Below, piece after piece: positions 16,012-26,645 of a DNA stretch of 35,346 nucleotides. This DNA is from Enterovibrio norvegicus DSM 15893 (GTDB taxonomy: Bacteria > Pseudomonadota > Gammaproteobacteria > Enterobacterales > Vibrionaceae): NCBI RefSeq assembly GCF_900115495.1, contig NZ_FOWR01000049.1:1-35346 (forward strand). The letters run 5' to 3'. The position numbers and the translations under genes are program-made. Position 1 is the stretch's first letter. Every line of letters starts with the position of its first letter. The notes under the pieces were generated by a model that was given only the letters and a program-made list of their open reading frames with translations, was not told where the DNA came from and made no database searches.

Positions 16012-17919
16012 ATGAGCGATCAAGCTACTCTACAAAGTAAGGAAACGCGCGGTTTCCAATCCGAAGTAAAGCAACTACTGCATTTAATGATCCACTCACT
16101 GTATTCCAACAAAGAAATCTTTCTGCGTGAGTTGATTTCTAACGCATCGGATGCGGCAGACAAATTGCGCTTTAAAGCGTTATCGAATTCAGAGCTTTAT
16201 GAAAATGATGGCGACCTTCGCGTCCGTCTCAGCGTCAACAAAGAAGCGGGCACGCTCACCATTGATGACAATGGCATTGGTATGACGCGCGATGAAGTGA
16301 TCGATAACCTCGGTACCATTGCAAAGTCAGGGACGGCGGATTTCTTTAAACAACTTTCTGATGATCAAACCAAAGACAGCCAATTGATTGGTCAGTTTGG
16401 TGTGGGCTTCTACTCCGCATTTATTGTGGCAGACAAAGTCTCAGTGACAACGCGTGCAGCAGGCACGCCGAACTCTGAAGCTGTGCAATGGGAATCAACG
16501 GGCGAAGGTGATTACACCATCGAAGGCGTTGAAAAAGCCTCACGTGGTACGTCCATTACTCTGCACTTGCGCGAAGAAGACAAAGAATACCTTGATGACT
16601 GGCGTCTACGTGAAGTTATCGGTAAATACTCTGATCATATCGGTATCCCCGTTGAAATTTGGGCAAATGAGCGTGACGAAGAAGGGAATGAAACCGACCA
16701 AGGCAAATGGGAAAAAATCAACAAAGCCCAGGCACTTTGGACACGCTCTAAATCTGATGTAACAGATGAAGAGTACCAAGAGTTTTATAAACACCTCTCA
16801 CACGATTTTGCTGATCCTCTGCTTTGGAGTCATAACCGAGTAGAAGGTAAAAACGATTACACCAGTTTGCTGTATGTGCCATCGAAAGCGCCATGGGACA
16901 TGTTTAACCGCGATCATAAGCATGGTCTGAAACTGTATGTCCAACGCGTTTTTATTATGGATGATGCGTCTCAATTCATGCCGAGCTACCTACGATTTGT
17001 GCGTGGTCTGATAGATTCTAATGACTTACCACTGAACGTTTCGCGTGAAATTCTGCAAGATAACAAAGTAACCCAAACGCTTCGTAATGCCTGTACAAAA
17101 CGCGTGCTAACCATGCTTGAGCGTTTGGCGAAGAACGAGCCAGAGAAATACCAAGCATTTTGGAAAGAATTTGGTCTGGTGCTCAAAGAAGGCCCAGCGG
17201 AAGACTTCAGCAACCGTGAGAAAATTGCGGGCTTGCTACGTGTTGCTTCAACGCAGTCTGACAGCAGTGAGCAAACGGTGTCATTGGCGGATTACGTATC
17301 TCGAATGAAAGAAGAGCAAGACAAGATCTTCTACCTCACAGCAGATACGTATCAGGCTGCGAAAAACAGCCCACACCTTGAGCAATTCAAAGCAAAAGGC
17401 ATTGAAGTTATTTTGATGTACGACCGCATTGATGAATGGTTGATGGGTTACCTGCCAGAGTTTGATGGCAAACAGTTCCAGGCCATCACGAAAGCGGATC
17501 TGGACCTGAGCAAATTTGAAGACGATAACGAGAAAGAAAAACGCGAAGAGACGCAAAAAGCCTTCGAGTCCGTTGTTGAACGTACAAAAGCGTATTTGGG
17601 CGACCGTGTGAAAGAGGTTCGTACCACATTCAAATTGTCTGGCACACCCGCGGTTGTAGTCACGGATGAATTTGAAATGGGCACACAGATGGCGAAACTG
17701 CTTGCGGCTGCGGGTCAGCAAGCGCCTGAAGTGAAGTACATCTTTGAATTGAACCCTGAACATGCACTGGTGAAACAAATGGCTGATGAAGCTGACGAAG
17801 AAGCGTTCGGTCGTTGGGCTGAAATGTTACTTGGGCAAGCGATGTTGGCTGAACGTGGTTCAATGGAAGATCCGTCACAGTTCTTAACAGCCGTTAATCA
17901 ATTATTGACTAAAGGCTAA
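16012..17919 (+). CDS. htpG: Molecular chaperone HtpG (Hsp90)
   Basis: This 635-residue cytosolic Hsp90 homodimer acts with DnaK in folding of client proteins. The N-terminal GHKL ATPase has [26 protein letters not shown] and [11 protein letters not shown]. The middle domain has SREILQDNK, and the C-terminal dimerisation domain is present. I chose the ATG at 16012 ([23 protein letters not shown]) with GGGGTT upstream; an upstream in-frame extension would run across the heat-shock promoter. It has the usual length. Confidence 0.97.
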   Translation: MSDQATLQSKETRGFQSEVKQLLHLMIHSLYSNKEIFLRELISNASDAADKLRFKALSNSELYENDGDLRVRLSVNKEAGTLTIDDNGIGMTRDEVIDNLGTIAKSGTADFFKQLSDDQTKDSQLIGQFGVGFYSAFIVADKVSVTTRAAGTPNSEAVQWESTGEGDYTIEGVEKASRGTSITLHLREEDKEYLDDWRLREVIGKYSDHIGIPVEIWANERDEEGNETDQGKWEKINKAQALWTRSKSDVTDEEYQEFYKHLSHDFADPLLWSHNRVEGKNDYTSLLYVPSKAPWDMFNRDHKHGLKLYVQRVFIMDDASQFMPSYLRFVRGLIDSNDLPLNVSREILQDNKVTQTLRNACTKRVLTMLERLAKNEPEKYQAFWKEFGLVLKEGPAEDFSNREKIAGLLRVASTQSDSSEQTVSLADYVSRMKEEQDKIFYLTADTYQAAKNSPHLEQFKAKGIEVILMYDRIDEWLMGYLPEFDGKQFQAITKADLDLSKFEDDNEKEKREETQKAFESVVERTKAYLGDRVKEVRTTFKLSGTPAVVVTDEFEMGTQMAKLLAAAGQQAPEVKYIFELNPEHALVKQMADEADEEAFGRWAEMLLGQAMLAERGSMEDPSQFLTAVNQLLTKG

Positions 17920-17953
17920 TGGTATCTAACCCACGGAAATGTAAATAATCTAT

Positions 17954-17983
17954 AGCAAGCCCAGCACGATTGCTGGGCTTGCT
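17954..17983 (+). terminator. Long perfect hairpin after htpG
   Basis: A 13-bp perfect stem AGCAAGCCCAGCA / TGCTGGGCTTGCT has a CGAT loop. No T-run follows directly, so it may protect the 3' end as well as stop transcription. Confidence 0.65.
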
Positions 17984-17996
17984 AGCGTTTACGTAA

Positions 17997-18692
<696 letters not shown>

Positions 18693-18708
18693 TTCCTCGC
18701 TTTTTTGG

Positions 18709-18739
18709 AAAAAGGGCAGTCTAAGGATTGCCCTTTTTT
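18709..18739 (+). terminator. Rho-independent terminator after adk
   Basis: AAAAAGGGCA pairs with TGCCCTTTTT around the GTCTAAGGAT loop, followed by T residues. It separates adk from hemH. Confidence 0.8.
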
Positions 18740-18825
18740 GATCCGAAACGACGCTGCATCAGTAGTGGTATGCTTGCGAGTTCGTGATATTCTTTTGGCG
18801 TAACATACTGTTGAAGCAGGTTGAA

Positions 18826-19794
18826 ATGGAAAATAAAAACAAAACTGGCGTGTTACTGGCCAATCTAGGGACACCCGAGGCACCAACGGCGAAAGCGGTA
18901 AGTGCTTTCTTAAGCGAATTTCTTCATGACCAGCGTGTTGTAGACATGACGCGTTGGTTATGGTGTCCGTTACTTCACGGCATTATTCTTCCTGTGCGCT
19001 CACCAAAGGTCGCAAAGCTCTATCAAAGTGTGTGGATGGAAGAAGGGTCGCCATTAATGGTGTACTCTCAGCGCCAGAAAGCCGCGCTGGAGACCGTCAT
19101 TGATATGCCTGTTGAGCTCGGCATGACCTATGGTCAGCCAAGTATCTTAAGTGCTGTTGAATCACTTCAAGCCCAAGGGTGTGAAAGAATTCTCGTGTTG
19201 CCGCTCTATCCGCAATACTCGCGCACAACCACTGCGGCAGTGTTTGACAAGCTGGCAAAGTCCATGAAAGGCAAACCAGTGATCCCTGAGTTTCGTTTTA
19301 TCAATCAATACTATGATGATAAAGCATACATTGACGCGCTTGCGCAATCTGTGGAATTGCATTGGGATGCGAACGGCAAACCTGACATGTTGGTGTGTTC
19401 TTACCACGGTATTCCTAAGCGTTATGCTGACAATGGTGACCCTTACCGTGAACACTGCCACGACACGACAGAGCGATTGATTGCCCGCCTGAACACAGAT
19501 GTGAAGATTAAAACCACCTTCCAATCTCGATTCGGTCGCGAAGAATGGTTACAGCCATACACAGACAAAACACTAGAGCAATTGCCGAAAGACGGCGTGA
19601 AGCGTGTTGACATTATCTCGCCAGCATTCTCTGTAGATTGCTTGGAAACTCTGGAAGAAATTGCAGAACAATGCCACGACAGCTTCATGGAAGCGGGCGG
19701 CGAGGCATTTCGATTTATCCCCTGTCTGAACGATGCGCCAGCGCATATCGATATGATGCGCCAACTGGTGGAGCGTCATACTCAAGGTTGGTAA
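18826..19794 (+). CDS. hemH: Ferrochelatase
   Basis: This 322-residue enzyme inserts Fe2+ into protoporphyrin IX, the last step of haem synthesis. Motifs are [13 protein letters not shown] at the N-terminus, the catalytic histidine in [17 protein letters not shown], and [15 protein letters not shown] with the conserved glutamates. The length matches E. coli HemH (320). I prefer the ATG at 18826 ([11 protein letters not shown]) with AGGTTG upstream over a frame opening at 18784. In E. coli hemH also follows adk. Confidence 0.96.
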   Translation: MENKNKTGVLLANLGTPEAPTAKAVSAFLSEFLHDQRVVDMTRWLWCPLLHGIILPVRSPKVAKLYQSVWMEEGSPLMVYSQRQKAALETVIDMPVELGMTYGQPSILSAVESLQAQGCERILVLPLYPQYSRTTTAAVFDKLAKSMKGKPVIPEFRFINQYYDDKAYIDALAQSVELHWDANGKPDMLVCSYHGIPKRYADNGDPYREHCHDTTERLIARLNTDVKIKTTFQSRFGREEWLQPYTDKTLEQLPKDGVKRVDIISPAFSVDCLETLEEIAEQCHDSFMEAGGEAFRFIPCLNDAPAHIDMMRQLVERHTQGW

Positions 19795-19911
19795 CAGTTT
19801 CATTGATGCTAGAATGAATTTCTGTCGCACCAATTTGTATGGGAGATATTCCCACTGCAAATTAGTGTGATAGAATTCTCACTTTCGCCACTACTACGAC
19901 GCATCGATATC

Positions 19912-21216
19912 ATGAAATTTCCAGGCCAACGCAAATCAAAGCATTACTTTCCTGTGCATGCACGTGACCCTCTATTGGTTCAAGCGAGCGAACAACGTAA
20001 GCTGACGCGACCGCACGTTATCGGTATTGATCAGACGCTGGTTGATATTGAAGCCAAGGTGAGCGACGAATTTCTTGCTAAGTATGCATTGAGCAAAGGC
20101 CATTCTTTGGTAATTGACGATAAGCGCGCAGAAGCCTTGTATCAAGAACTCAAAGAAAACAACATGATTAGCCATGAGTTTGCGGGTGGCACCATTGGTA
20201 ACACGCTGCACAACTACTCAACACTGGCCGATGATAAATCGATTCTGCTGGGTGTAATGAGTCGTGATATTACAATCGGCAGCTACTCATACCGTTACCT
20301 GTGTAATACCTCAAGCCGTATGGACTTGAACTACCTTCAACCTGTTCAAGGGCCAATTGGTCGCTGTTATGCACTGATCAGTGAAGAAGGTGAGCGTACG
20401 TTTGCGATCAGCGAAGGTTTGATGAACCAACTGAAGCCCGAGTCAATTCCAGAGCATATCTTTAAGAATGCATCTGCACTCGTGCTTACCGCGTATCTCG
20501 TGCGTTGCAAAGAAGGTGATCCAATGCCTGAAGCAACCATGAGAGCCATTGAGTTTGCGAAAAAATATGACGTCCCTGTGGTCATGACCATGGGCACGAA
20601 ATACGTGATTCAAAACAACCCACAATGGTGGCGTGAATTCCTTGCAGAGCATGTTTCAGTTGTCGCAATGAATGAAGAAGAAGCCGAAGCGCTAACCGGT
20701 GAATCCGACCCATTGATTGCAGCAGATAAAGCCCTTGAGTGGGTAGACATGGTGCTATGTACTGCAGGCCCAATAGGCCTCTACATGGCCGGTTACACTG
20801 AAGAGAGTGCGAAACGCGAAACCAGCCTTCCACTGCTGCCAGGCCCAATTGCAGAATTCAACATGTACGAATTCAGCCGCCCGATGATGAAGAAAGATTG
20901 TGATACACCGTCTAAGGTTTATTCGCACATCGCACCATACATGGGTGGCCCAGAGCGCATTAAGAACACCAATGGTGCAGGCGATGGCGCATTGTCTGCC
21001 GTGCTTCATGATATGTCAGCGAACCGTTATCACCGTGATAACGTGCCAAACTCAAGCAAGCATAGCTTCCAATACCTCACCTACAGCTCGTTCTCACAAG
21101 TGTGTAAATACGCAAACCGCGTAAGTTATGAAGTATTGGCGCAGCATTCCCCTCGTTTGTCTCGCGGCCTTCCTGAGAGGGAAGATTCGCTAGAAGAGGC
21201 TTACTGGGAACGCTAA
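19912..21216 (+). CDS. gsk: Inosine/guanosine kinase
   Basis: This is a 434-residue PfkB-family sugar/nucleoside kinase that phosphorylates guanosine and inosine for purine salvage. It begins MKFPGQRKSKHYFPVHARDP, and the PfkB anion-hole/catalytic motif is NTNGAGDGALSAVL near residue 348. Its length is identical to E. coli Gsk, and the gene follows hemH as there (E. coli has aes between them; it is absent here). The start is the ATG at 19912; the open frame upstream is not family-like. It is convergent with asnB across a triplicated terminator repeat. Confidence 0.96.
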   Translation: MKFPGQRKSKHYFPVHARDPLLVQASEQRKLTRPHVIGIDQTLVDIEAKVSDEFLAKYALSKGHSLVIDDKRAEALYQELKENNMISHEFAGGTIGNTLHNYSTLADDKSILLGVMSRDITIGSYSYRYLCNTSSRMDLNYLQPVQGPIGRCYALISEEGERTFAISEGLMNQLKPESIPEHIFKNASALVLTAYLVRCKEGDPMPEATMRAIEFAKKYDVPVVMTMGTKYVIQNNPQWWREFLAEHVSVVAMNEEEAEALTGESDPLIAADKALEWVDMVLCTAGPIGLYMAGYTEESAKRETSLPLLPGPIAEFNMYEFSRPMMKKDCDTPSKVYSHIAPYMGGPERIKNTNGAGDGALSAVLHDMSANRYHRDNVPNSSKHSFQYLTYSSFSQVCKYANRVSYEVLAQHSPRLSRGLPEREDSLEEAYWER

Positions 21217-21282
21217 ATCTCTGCCGTATTAGGCGCTTATGCTGCGTTGATTTCATCGATTCTGTCAGTCACTTAGTGAACT

Positions 21283-21606
21283 AAGCTCCCGACCAGAATC
21301 TATTCATCGCCTTGCTTAAGTGCCTACTACGTTGAGATTTCTCAGCCATAGAAAACCGTCTTACGGCGGTTTTTTCGTTTTGTGAAAGGGTTAAGCTGCC
21401 GACCAGAATCTATTCATCGCCTTGCTTAAGTACCCACTACGTTGAGATTTCTCAGCCATAGAAAACCGCCTTATGGGCGGTTTTTTCGTTTTGTGAAATA
21501 GTTAAGCTCCCAAACCAGAATCCATTTCATAGCCTTGCTTAAGTACCCTCTGCGTAGAGATTTCTCAGACATAAAAAAACCGCCACTGATGGCGGTTTTT
21601 TGTTTT
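21283..21606. repeat. Three tandem ~110-bp repeats, each with a terminator hairpin
   Basis: Copies start at about 21283, 21393 and 21504 (periods 110 and 111). Each reads AAGCT.CC..ACCAGAATC, then CCTTGCTTAAGT, GAGATTTCTCAG and a hairpin of the AAAACCGCC / GGCGGTTTT type with Ts (21352-21375, 21472-21488, 21574-21603). The first two copies are nearly identical and the third is more diverged. A degenerate stretch with an inverted arm (GATTCTGTC at 21258-21266 against GACCAGAATC at 21291-21300) precedes copy 1. The repeats fill the space between convergent gsk and asnB and can stop transcription from both sides. Confidence 0.9.
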
Positions 21607-21622
21607 TGAGTGCTTCTCGTTC

Positions 21623-23296
21623 TTAGCCCTTGTTGTAGGCTTCGTTGTGAACGGCTGCTATGGCGCGACCAGAAGGGTCTGCTGCATTTTTGAAGCTCTC
21701 ATCCCACTCGATGGCTTTCGCGCTTGAACAAGCGATTGACGGGCCACCAGGTACACACTCCGCTGCGCTTGGCAGTGGGAACAATTCTTCAAAGATCTCG
21801 CGGTATGCATAACCTTCTTTCGTTGTTGGTGTGTTGTAAGGGAAACGGAATTGTGCAGTTTCCATTTGTTGGTCTGTCACTTTCTCTTCAGCGACGGCCT
21901 TCAGAGTATCAATCCAGTTGTAGCCAACGCCGTCTGAGAACTGCTCTTTTTGACGCCATGCGATAGATGCTGGTAGGTAGTGCTCGAAACACTCACGCAA
22001 AATGTGTTTTTCCATTTTACCATTACCACACATCTTGTCTTCAGGGTTCAAGCGCATCGCAACATCGATGAACTCTTTGTCGAGGAAAGGTACGCGACCT
22101 TCAACACCCCATGCCGCTAACGATTTGTTCGCACGGGCACAGTCAAACATGTTCAATGCGAGAAGCTTACGAACAGTTTCTTCGTGGAACTCTTTCGCGT
22201 TTGGCGCTTTGTGGAAGTACAAATAGCCGCCAAAAATTTCATCAGCACCTTCGCCAGAAAGCACCATTTTGATGCCCATCGCTTTGATTTTACGACCCAT
22301 CAAGTACATTGGCGTTGAAGCGCGAATGGTGGTGACGTCATACGTTTCAATGTGGTAAATCACATCGCGAATCGCATCAAGGCCTTCTTGAATGGTGTAA
22401 GTCATCTCGTGGTGAACCGTACCAATCTGGTCTGCCACTTCACGCGCAGCTTTCAAGTCTGGCGCACCTTCAAGGCCAACTGCAAACGAGTGCAGTTGTG
22501 GCCACCAAGCTTCTGATTGACCATCGTCTTCAACACGCATTGCAGCAAAGCGCTTCGCAACCGCAGACGTGATGGATGAATCCAAGCCACCTGATAGCAA
22601 TACACCGTAAGGTACATCGGTCATCAACTGACGCTTAACGGCATCTTCCAATGCCTTCGTCAGGTCTTCTTTGCTGGTGGAGTTACCTTGAACCGCTGCG
22701 TATTCATTCCAATCACGCACGTAGTAGCGGTGCGGTTCGGCATCACCTGAACGTAGGTAAGAACCTGGAGGGAACTCGCTGATGGTTTTACACACAGGCA
22801 CGAGGGCTTTCATTTCAGATGCGACGTAAAAATTACCGTGCTCATCATGGCCTTGGTAAAGCGGAATAATACCGATATGGTCGCGACCAATGAGATAGGT
22901 ATCTTTTTCCTCATCGTAAAGAATGAACGCGAAAATACCGTTAAGTTCTTCGAGCAGGTCTTCGCCCATGTCTTGGTAGAGCGCCAGTATCACTTCACAG
23001 TCAGAATCTGTTTGGAAGTCATACTTGTCTTCATAACGCGCACGGATTTCTTTGTGGTTGTAAATTTCGCCGTTGACCGCGAGGATGTGTTTTTTGTCAG
23101 GGCTATAAAGCGGTTGAGCGCCACTGTTTAGACCAACTATCGCGAGACGCTCGTGCGCCAGGATCGCATTGTCTGATGAATAAATACCTGACCAGTCAGG
23201 GCCACGGTGGCGGAGCTTTTTAGACATTTCCAGCGCTGATTGACGAAGCGCCGTTGCATCTGACTTAATATCCAGAATGCCAAATACAGAACACAT
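21623..23296 (-). CDS. asnB: Asparagine synthetase B (glutamine-hydrolysing)
   Basis: This 557-residue enzyme makes asparagine from aspartate, glutamine and ATP. The N-terminal nucleophile Cys2 is intact (MCSVFGI), followed by the glutaminase domain (RHRGPD, ERLAIVG, AVNGEIYNH). The synthetase domain has the PP-loop LLSGGLDSS near residue 230 and SGEGADEIFGGY. I chose the ATG at 23296 so that Cys is residue 2; AGAGAGGG lies upstream. The upstream extension seen in the frame would bury the nucleophile. Length is typical of the E. coli enzyme (554). Confidence 0.97.
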   Translation of the reverse strand: MCSVFGILDIKSDATALRQSALEMSKKLRHRGPDWSGIYSSDNAILAHERLAIVGLNSGAQPLYSPDKKHILAVNGEIYNHKEIRARYEDKYDFQTDSDCEVILALYQDMGEDLLEELNGIFAFILYDEEKDTYLIGRDHIGIIPLYQGHDEHGNFYVASEMKALVPVCKTISEFPPGSYLRSGDAEPHRYYVRDWNEYAAVQGNSTSKEDLTKALEDAVKRQLMTDVPYGVLLSGGLDSSITSAVAKRFAAMRVEDDGQSEAWWPQLHSFAVGLEGAPDLKAAREVADQIGTVHHEMTYTIQEGLDAIRDVIYHIETYDVTTIRASTPMYLMGRKIKAMGIKMVLSGEGADEIFGGYLYFHKAPNAKEFHEETVRKLLALNMFDCARANKSLAAWGVEGRVPFLDKEFIDVAMRLNPEDKMCGNGKMEKHILRECFEHYLPASIAWRQKEQFSDGVGYNWIDTLKAVAEEKVTDQQMETAQFRFPYNTPTTKEGYAYREIFEELFPLPSAAECVPGGPSIACSSAKAIEWDESFKNAADPSGRAIAAVHNEAYNKG

Positions 23297-23521
23297 AAAT
23301 CCCTCTCTTACTTCCCTTCGCAACGATGTCGTGCGTAATTTAAATCTTTATTGCCCCCAATTTGCCAATTTGAATAAAAAAAGCAACCAGTTGTGGAGAA
23401 AAAAATAGAAAACTGGAAACTTGATTTTAATCTATTCGGAAAAATGGCCGATTTGGTGAATAAACGTTAGTCGTTGTGTGTTTTTTGAACACTTTGCGTG
23501 TGATGAATGAAAAGACTCACG

Positions 23522-25111
23522 TTAGCGTGCGTTATCTTCATTAGCGATGAGCTGATCTTTCACGTGGCGAGCAAAACCAGCTCCCGCTTCGCAATAGATG
23601 TTATAGGCTTCATCCACGCCGAGAGACTTGAGCAATTCTATCTCATCGCTGTACTTCGCAATCGCCGCGACTTTACCGTTAAATCCTAATTGATGAATCT
23701 GTTCCATCGCGATGGTATTTGCTTGACTATGCGGCATGGCTAATAAAATGAGTTCAATGTGCTGTGAGGAGGTAACGCGTGACCAAAAATCGGGGTCAGT
23801 GGCGTTACCTTGAATAACGTGTCGGCCCGCTTCCTTGTGGAGTGCAACCGATTCATCACGCGCTTCAATGCCCAGCACTTTGCCGGGAAAGGCGTCTGCC
23901 AACTCATCATAGGCGCCACTGCCAATGCGGCCCATGCCCAAGATAACGATAGAAGAATGACCAAGGTCGATCAGTTGATCATTGTGGTGAATCTTTTCTG
24001 GGTTGGGATCGTGGAATCGTTTCGATGCATGGGTATAGATCTTGTGGCTGAATGTGTTCAGCGGCGCTGCAAGCACGAAGGAAAGCGACACAGCGATGGC
24101 CAATGCGACGAGTATACTGCCGGGCATAAAGTCCATTTTGTAGGCTATACCGCCGACAATGAGGCCAAACTCGCTGTAGTTAAACAGTGTTAAAGACGCA
24201 AATAACGAGGTTCTTACTCGGAACTTAAAGCTGTTGAATACGCCGTAATACAATAACCCTTTGAGAGGTAGTATCAGCATAAACAAGATCGCGATCATGA
24301 AGCCTTCAACGGTGGGCTGCTCTGAAAGCCCAATATTGAGGAAGAAGCAGACCAAAAAGAGTTCTTTGAGATTGAACAGCGACTTGGCCATTTCAGAAGC
24401 GCGTGAATGGCCCGCCATCATCATGCCGAGGATCAACGCCCCCAAATCCGCTTTCATCCCTACCGCGTCAAACAGGCCTGCACCTGCAACCAGTGCCAGG
24501 AAGATGCCGTACAGTACTAAGACTTCACCGTGTCCCGCCTTATCAAGCAATCTGAACAAAACAGGTCGAAGAAGTGGTAACGCAAATAGAACTAATGCTT
24601 CAATGCCAGGCACTTTGCCAGAAGTCGCTGTTAGGAACACCACGGCGAAAATGTCCTGCATGATCAGAACGCCGATAGCGAGTGTGCCGTAAGTGGCATT
24701 CATTTCGCCTTTTTCTTGAAGCGCTTTGATGGCAAATACAGTGCTAGAGAAGGAGAGGGCAAAAGCAATTAACACGATCTCGTTCAACGCAAGCGCTGAG
24801 AAAGCACTTAAACCTAGGGTTTTGAAAACAAGTAAACAGAGGGTGAAAACGGCTGTTGTCAGCACATTATGGACTGATGCCCCAAGCCAGATTTCGCGAT
24901 TCAGCAGTGATTTAACATCAAGTTTTAAACCAATGCTAAACAAGAGCAGGGTGACACCAAGATCGGCAAGCGTTTGAATGAGTGGAGTCGAGGCATAACC
25001 CGCAGCGTTCAGGCCGAAGCCCGCAATAAGAAAACCAACCAATGGTGGCATGTGGCAGCGCAGCATGAGAAATCCGCTAACAAAAGCGACGGCGATAATG
25101 ATCAGATCCAT
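23522..25111 (-). CDS. CPA2-family cation:proton antiporter with TrkA-N domain (Kef/YbaL-like)
   Basis: This is a 529-residue inner-membrane protein. An N-terminal Na+/H+ exchanger domain of about 12 helices starts MDLIIIAVAFVSGFLMLRC and includes LADLGVTLLLFSIGLKLDVKSLL. A C-terminal RCK/TrkA-N domain from about residue 385 carries the Rossmann nucleotide motif VILGMGRIGSGAYDEL. Kef/YbaL-type proteins exchange K+ or Na+ for H+. In E. coli ybaL follows gsk, and this gene sits one gene after gsk in the same region, but I cannot prove orthology. The minus-strand start is the ATG at 25111. There are 225 bp to asnB downstream, with no clear terminator seen. Confidence 0.88.
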   Translation of the reverse strand: MDLIIIAVAFVSGFLMLRCHMPPLVGFLIAGFGLNAAGYASTPLIQTLADLGVTLLLFSIGLKLDVKSLLNREIWLGASVHNVLTTAVFTLCLLVFKTLGLSAFSALALNEIVLIAFALSFSSTVFAIKALQEKGEMNATYGTLAIGVLIMQDIFAVVFLTATSGKVPGIEALVLFALPLLRPVLFRLLDKAGHGEVLVLYGIFLALVAGAGLFDAVGMKADLGALILGMMMAGHSRASEMAKSLFNLKELFLVCFFLNIGLSEQPTVEGFMIAILFMLILPLKGLLYYGVFNSFKFRVRTSLFASLTLFNYSEFGLIVGGIAYKMDFMPGSILVALAIAVSLSFVLAAPLNTFSHKIYTHASKRFHDPNPEKIHHNDQLIDLGHSSIVILGMGRIGSGAYDELADAFPGKVLGIEARDESVALHKEAGRHVIQGNATDPDFWSRVTSSQHIELILLAMPHSQANTIAMEQIHQLGFNGKVAAIAKYSDEIELLKSLGVDEAYNIYCEAGAGFARHVKDQLIANEDNAR

Positions 25112-25349
25112 AAAGCGAGCGTTTTTCCTTTTAACTGTCTGTCGTAGGTGCGCGAGTGCTAACCAAGAGAGGGAACTCTCTCAGTAATAAGCGGATTTGC
25201 TTAAGGTTTTATTTTCTCATGATAAAGCAAATGCATATTTGAGAGCCAGCAATCAGGAATAAAACTGGGGAGTTATCGTGTTTAATTCGTTACACAGTGT
25301 GAAGGGGGAGTTTTGTCAGAATGTTAGATGGATGCGACAGCCCAAAAAC

Positions 25350-25382
25350 AAAAAGTCCATAAGTGAACCTTATGGACTTTTA
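25350..25382. terminator. Terminator after the nagBAC operon
   Basis: A 13-bp stem AAAAGTCCATAAG / CTTATGGACTTTT with a TGAAC loop lies 42 bp after the nagC stop codon on the minus strand. The remaining ~240 bp to the antiporter start show no gene. Confidence 0.85.
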
Positions 25383-25423
25383 GTGGTGCGAATCGCGCTG
25401 GAACACCTAGGTGTTCATGATGT

Positions 25424-26638
25424 TCAGTCTTCCAACAGTCTTTGCAATAGCGCGCCATTAAGCATCGCACGTTTCACCAGCGCAAACGCGCCGAGTGTTG
25501 GTGTTGAAGATAAGCCCGCTGCAACGATAGGCAAATTCTGATGGAACGTTTTCAGTGATTGGTTTTCAACGCAGCGCTGAATGGCTGGGAAAACCACGCT
25601 CTCAGCTTCTGTAATTTCGCCTGAGATAACAATTTGCTGTGGGTTGAACAGGTTGATGGTCATCGCAATGGCTTTACCAAGGTGATTACCAACCTTGACC
25701 AAAACTTGGCGAGCGAGTTCATCGCCAGCGACAGCGGCGCGGCAGATATCAGACACATCCAATTCTTTTTTGCCCTGCAACATGCTTTCGTGGCCCTGTG
25801 CGAGCAATTGCTGTGCGTGCTCTATGATGGCAGGGTTCGATGCCACGGTTTCTAAACAACCGAAGTTTCCGCACTGACATTTTTTGCCGAGTGGGTCGAT
25901 TTGAATATGACCAATCTCACCCACATTGCGGTTATAGCCCAAGAAAACCTGCCCATTAACGATGATACCTGCGCCCGCACCGTTATGAACACTGACGAGC
26001 AGGGTATCAAAATAATTTTTACTCACCCCGAAATAATGTTCCGCGAGTGCTTGTCCTCGGGTGTCATTCCCGATGAAACACTGCACACCAAATTCGTCGC
26101 GAATTAAGTCACTTAGCGGTAATTTATCGATGGAGATATTCGGCATGTATTCAACAACACCCGCTTCAGCATCGACGAGACCAGGCAATGAGATCGCAAC
26201 AGCAATGAGTTCACGAACAATGTGTTGTTGAGCGGCAAGGAAGCTGTGAAGGCGGTATAGAAGGCCCTCGATGAGTGCATCTTGATCTTGGTATTGGAAG
26301 AGCTCGTCATGCTGACCAAGTAGTCGACCTGACAAATCAAACAGAGATATTTCGATTCGATCGCGACCTAGACGGACTGCGAGGGAATGGAAGGGGGCAC
26401 ATTCGGTGGTCAACGAGATAGCTCGTCGACCGCCTGTGGACGCTTGTTGCGCGACTTCTTTGATCAAGCCACGCTCAAGTAACTGACGGGTAATTTTGGT
26501 AACACTTGCTGGTGCGAGGCTGCTCACATCTGCAATTTGAATACGAGAAATCGGCCCTTGTTGGTCGATAAGTCGATAAACGGCGGCACCGTTTAACTGT
26601 TTAACCAGATCTACGTTACCAATTTGTCCGCCTGTCAT
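25424..26638 (-). CDS. nagC: N-acetylglucosamine repressor NagC (ROK family)
   Basis: This 404-residue repressor starts MTGGQIGNVDLVKQLNGAAV, almost as E. coli NagC. A winged helix-turn-helix spans about residues 15-60 (QGPISRIQIADVSSLAPASVTKITRQLLERG). The ROK sugar-binding domain follows, with the zinc motif CQCGNFGCLE near residue 253. GlcNAc-6-phosphate releases it from DNA. The start is 7 bp after the nagA stop, so nagB-nagA-nagC is one operon. Predicted targets in this window are the two palindromes between nagB and nagE. Confidence 0.96.
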   Translation of the reverse strand: MTGGQIGNVDLVKQLNGAAVYRLIDQQGPISRIQIADVSSLAPASVTKITRQLLERGLIKEVAQQASTGGRRAISLTTECAPFHSLAVRLGRDRIEISLFDLSGRLLGQHDELFQYQDQDALIEGLLYRLHSFLAAQQHIVRELIAVAISLPGLVDAEAGVVEYMPNISIDKLPLSDLIRDEFGVQCFIGNDTRGQALAEHYFGVSKNYFDTLLVSVHNGAGAGIIVNGQVFLGYNRNVGEIGHIQIDPLGKKCQCGNFGCLETVASNPAIIEHAQQLLAQGHESMLQGKKELDVSDICRAAVAGDELARQVLVKVGNHLGKAIAMTINLFNPQQIVISGEITEAESVVFPAIQRCVENQSLKTFHQNLPIVAAGLSSTPTLGAFALVKRAMLNGALLQRLLED

Positions 26639-26645
26639 AAATGTC

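Noticed and set aside
17281-17778. 165-codon frame opposite htpG
   Set aside because: It is a shadow of a strongly conserved gene with no ribosome-binding site or recognisable domain.
21283-21606. CRISPR array
   Set aside because: The ~110-bp period, only three copies and terminator hairpins inside each unit do not fit short repeats with unique spacers; no cas genes are present.
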